Positions 6,647 through 8,227 of a stretch of DNA of 8,227 nt are shown piece by piece (position 1 is the first letter of the stretch; each line of letters opens with the position of its first letter). The stretch is from an uncultured Eubacteriales bacterium (GTDB lineage Bacteria > Bacillota > Clostridia > Oscillospirales > Feifaniaceae): assembly GCA_902474785.1 (NCBI GenBank), contig CABRXB010000040.1, forward strand, positions 1 through 8,227, written 5' to 3'. The position numbers were made by a program, and so were the translations under genes. A model generated the notes under the pieces. It was not told the origin of the DNA. It searched no databases and saw only the letters and a list, made by a program, of their open reading frames with translations.

Positions 6647-6753
6647 GCCTGTCGGCATTGTTTTGATTTTGCGCAAAGACGCCAAGTCTGATTTGCCATC
6701 GTTTTTCCTGTTTAAAAGTCAAGGCTGCCATGAATCGGCGACAGGCGCTTTGC
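6647..6753 (-). promoter_or_regulatory. Structured leader of nadE with competing inverted repeats
   Basis: In the minus-strand transcript, GCAAAGCGCC (6753 to 6744) can pair with GGCGTCTTTGC (6683 to 6673), leaving one bulged base. The overlapping GCCTGTCG (6746 to 6739) can instead pair perfectly with CGACAGGC (6654 to 6647), whose end touches the nadE ribosome binding site (6646 to 6637). The two pairings share three bases and cross each other, so they exclude one another unless they form a pseudoknot. A switch controlling nadE translation is possible. No known NAD riboswitch class was recognised. Confidence 0.3.
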
Positions 6754-6857
6754 TTTCAACCAGTTTCATGGGATTTGCAGCATTCCCCTTGATTTTTGCC
6801 CTTTATCTAGCGCAAAAACCCATGTCCACCATTTTTGCCCCACTGACGATTGGATTT

Positions 6858-8227
6858 TCATCCTTCGCGGCGCGTCTTTAGCTCCGCCTCGTCGAGCAGC
6901 CGCTGCTTGGCCTGCCACAGCTTCAAAGAGAGGTCGACATAGTAGTGGTGGGGGTTTTCAAATCGCGTCACCTCATCCCAAAGGGTGTTCTGCTGCGCTG
7001 CGCAATGGTCTCTGATCTGCTGCACAGCGGGCAGGTCGTAGACAAGCCGGCCCTTGTCGAACACCTGCACCATCAGCTCTTTGGCCACATAGTTTTCCAC
7101 CCATTTGCGCTTCCAGGTGAAGTTGGGGTCAAACAGCAAATAGGGCTTGCTGTCGTCAATGGTCTCGTCGAAGACGCAAAGGACATCGGCGATGGCCTTT
7201 CCATTTTCTCTGTCAAACAGGCGGTAGGGGCGCTTGAAATGGGGCGTTGTGATCTTGGTCACATTTTCGCTGACCTTGATCTTGGGCACCACCTGTCCAT
7301 CCTTTTCGAGCGCCACCAGCTTGTAGACCCCGCCCAGCACGGGGTCGTTTTTGGAGGTGATGAGCCGCTCGCCCACGCCGAAGCTGTCCACTCTGGCGCC
7401 CTGCAGGATGGTGTCTCTGATGATATATTCGTCCAGCGAATTGGAGGCTGTGATTTTGCAGTCGGGAAAGCCCGCCTCGTCGAGCATTTTTCTGGCCTGC
7501 TTGCTCAGGTAGGCGATGTCGCCCGAGTCGATGCGGATGCCGGCGGGACGATGGCCGCGCGGCAGCACCTCCTCGTTGAAAATGCGAATGGCGTTTGGAA
7601 CGCCGCTTCGCAGCACGTTGTAGGTGTCGACCAACAGCACTGTCGAGGAGGGATACTCCCTGGCATAGGCGCGAAAGGCGTCGAGCTCGCTGTCAAACAT
7701 CTGCACCCAGGCGTGGGACATGGTGCCCAGCGCCGGCACGCCATAGAGCCGGTCGGTGATGGTGCAGGCGGTGCCGATGCAACCCGCGATATAGGCGGCG
7801 CGGGCGCCCAGCACCGCGCCGGCATAGCCCTGCGCGCGGCGCGAGCCGAACTCCATCACGGCGCGGCCGTCGGCAGCGCGCACGATGCGGCTGGCCTTGG
7901 TTGCCACAAGCGTCTGATGGTTGATGGTGAGCAGCAGCATGGTCTCAAGCAGGTGGGTCTGCACGGCGGGGCCGCGCACCGTCACCAGCGGCTCGTTGGG
8001 AAAAACCGGCGTTCCTTCAGGCACGGCCCAGACGTCACAGCAAAAGTGAAAATCCCGCAGATACTGCAAAAACCCCTCTGAAAACTGCCCCTTGCCGCGC
8101 AAAAAGGCGATGTCCTCCTCGGTGAAGCTCAGGTTTGAGAGGTATTCCACCGCCTGCTCCAGCCCGGCGGCGATGGCATAGCCGCCGCCGTCGGGCAGCT
8201 CTCTGAAATACAGATCGAAATAGGTGA
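6858..8227 (-). CDS. pncB: Nicotinate phosphoribosyltransferase (EC 6.3.4.21); N-terminus outside window
   Basis: The enzyme joins nicotinate to phosphoribosyl pyrophosphate, coupled to ATP hydrolysis, to give nicotinate mononucleotide, the first step of NAD salvage. The frame is open to the right edge and about 455 residues are visible. An internal GTG at 8150 is not the start, because upstream codons continue the family sequence (FDLYFRELPDGGGYAIAAGL). Conserved blocks are EFGSRRAQG (7853 to 7827), GTMSHAWVQ (7727 to 7701), with the histidine region important for the ATP-driven step in the family, and IRIDSGD (about 7540 to 7518) in the phosphoribosyl-binding barrel. The C-terminal block (DPNFTWKRKW, about 7125 to 7100) and charged tail are complete, ending in RREG. 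Only about 15-30 N-terminal residues should be missing. nadE follows on the same strand; nadD, the middle step, is not in the window. Confidence 0.96.
   Translation of the reverse strand, partial: TYFDLYFRELPDGGGYAIAAGLEQAVEYLSNLSFTEEDIAFLRGKGQFSEGFLQYLRDFHFCCDVWAVPEGTPVFPNEPLVTVRGPAVQTHLLETMLLLTINHQTLVATKASRIVRAADGRAVMEFGSRRAQGYAGAVLGARAAYIAGCIGTACTITDRLYGVPALGTMSHAWVQMFDSELDAFRAYAREYPSSTVLLVDTYNVLRSGVPNAIRIFNEEVLPRGHRPAGIRIDSGDIAYLSKQARKMLDEAGFPDCKITASNSLDEYIIRDTILQGARVDSFGVGERLITSKNDPVLGGVYKLVALEKDGQVVPKIKVSENVTKITTPHFKRPYRLFDRENGKAIADVLCVFDETIDDSKPYLLFDPNFTWKRKWVENYVAKELMVQVFDKGRLVYDLPAVQQIRDHCAAQQNTLWDEVTRFENPHHYYVDLSLKLWQAKQRLLDEAELKTRREG

Noticed and set aside
6812..6838. GCAAAAA / TTTTTGC inverted repeat after pncB, considered as a terminator
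   Set aside because: Only seven A-T-rich pairs with a 13-base loop and no GC core; too weak to call. It would also cut nadE off from pncB, for which no separate promoter was found.
6645..6881. Hydrophobic 78-codon plus-strand ORF between nadE and pncB
   Set aside because: TTG start without a ribosome binding site, and it ends antisense inside pncB. The hydrophobicity comes from T-rich intergenic sequence.
6945..8081. A 378-codon plus-strand frame opposite pncB
   Set aside because: His/Gly/Val-rich shadow translation; the minus strand encodes a clear nicotinate phosphoribosyltransferase.

Overview
The window looks like chromosomal DNA of a GC-rich, Gram-positive member of Bacillota, class Clostridia (an Oscillospirales-type gut organism would fit, but this is inference). 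The reasons are a C-terminal triplet of S-layer homology (SLH) domains, strong GGAGG ribosome binding sites, a TTG start, sigma-A-like promoters, and GC-rich stems followed by T tracts as terminators. It carries six credible protein genes and no RNA gene, CRISPR array, insertion sequence or prophage that I can support.

Left part, plus strand: the 3' end of a large secreted surface protein (phosphodiester glycosidase domain, Ig-like and carbohydrate-binding-like modules, three SLH domains) runs in from the left edge and ends at 2257, with a near-perfect intrinsic terminator at 2311-2348. A spacer of about 500 bases follows. It holds a good promoter (2538-2566) and a leader with two stable hairpins, then an AI-2E/PerM-family membrane transporter (2761-3921) that starts with TTG.

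Middle part, minus strand: a gene-free stretch (3922-4380) ends in a bidirectional terminator, where the transporter converges with a six-helix DUF308/HdeD-like membrane protein (4381-4980). That gene has an extended -10 promoter overlapped by a perfect 7-1-7 palindrome. After a second strong hairpin terminator (5123-5162) comes an 81-residue two-helix membrane protein with an excellent ribosome binding site (5243-5488). Upstream of it lie about 400 bases with an inverted repeat around a TTGACA box and a doubtful ORF.

Right part, minus strand: ammonia-dependent NAD synthetase nadE (5894-6628) lies downstream of nicotinate phosphoribosyltransferase pncB (6858 to the right edge, N-terminus cut off). 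The two encode the first and last steps of the Preiss-Handler route from nicotinate to NAD. The 229-base gap between them contains two inverted repeats that compete for the same segment, one arm abutting the nadE ribosome binding site. This is the most interesting regulatory candidate here.

I see no clear evidence of a new defence, mobile or biosynthetic system. The notable signals are regulatory: structured leaders and a palindromic operator candidate.
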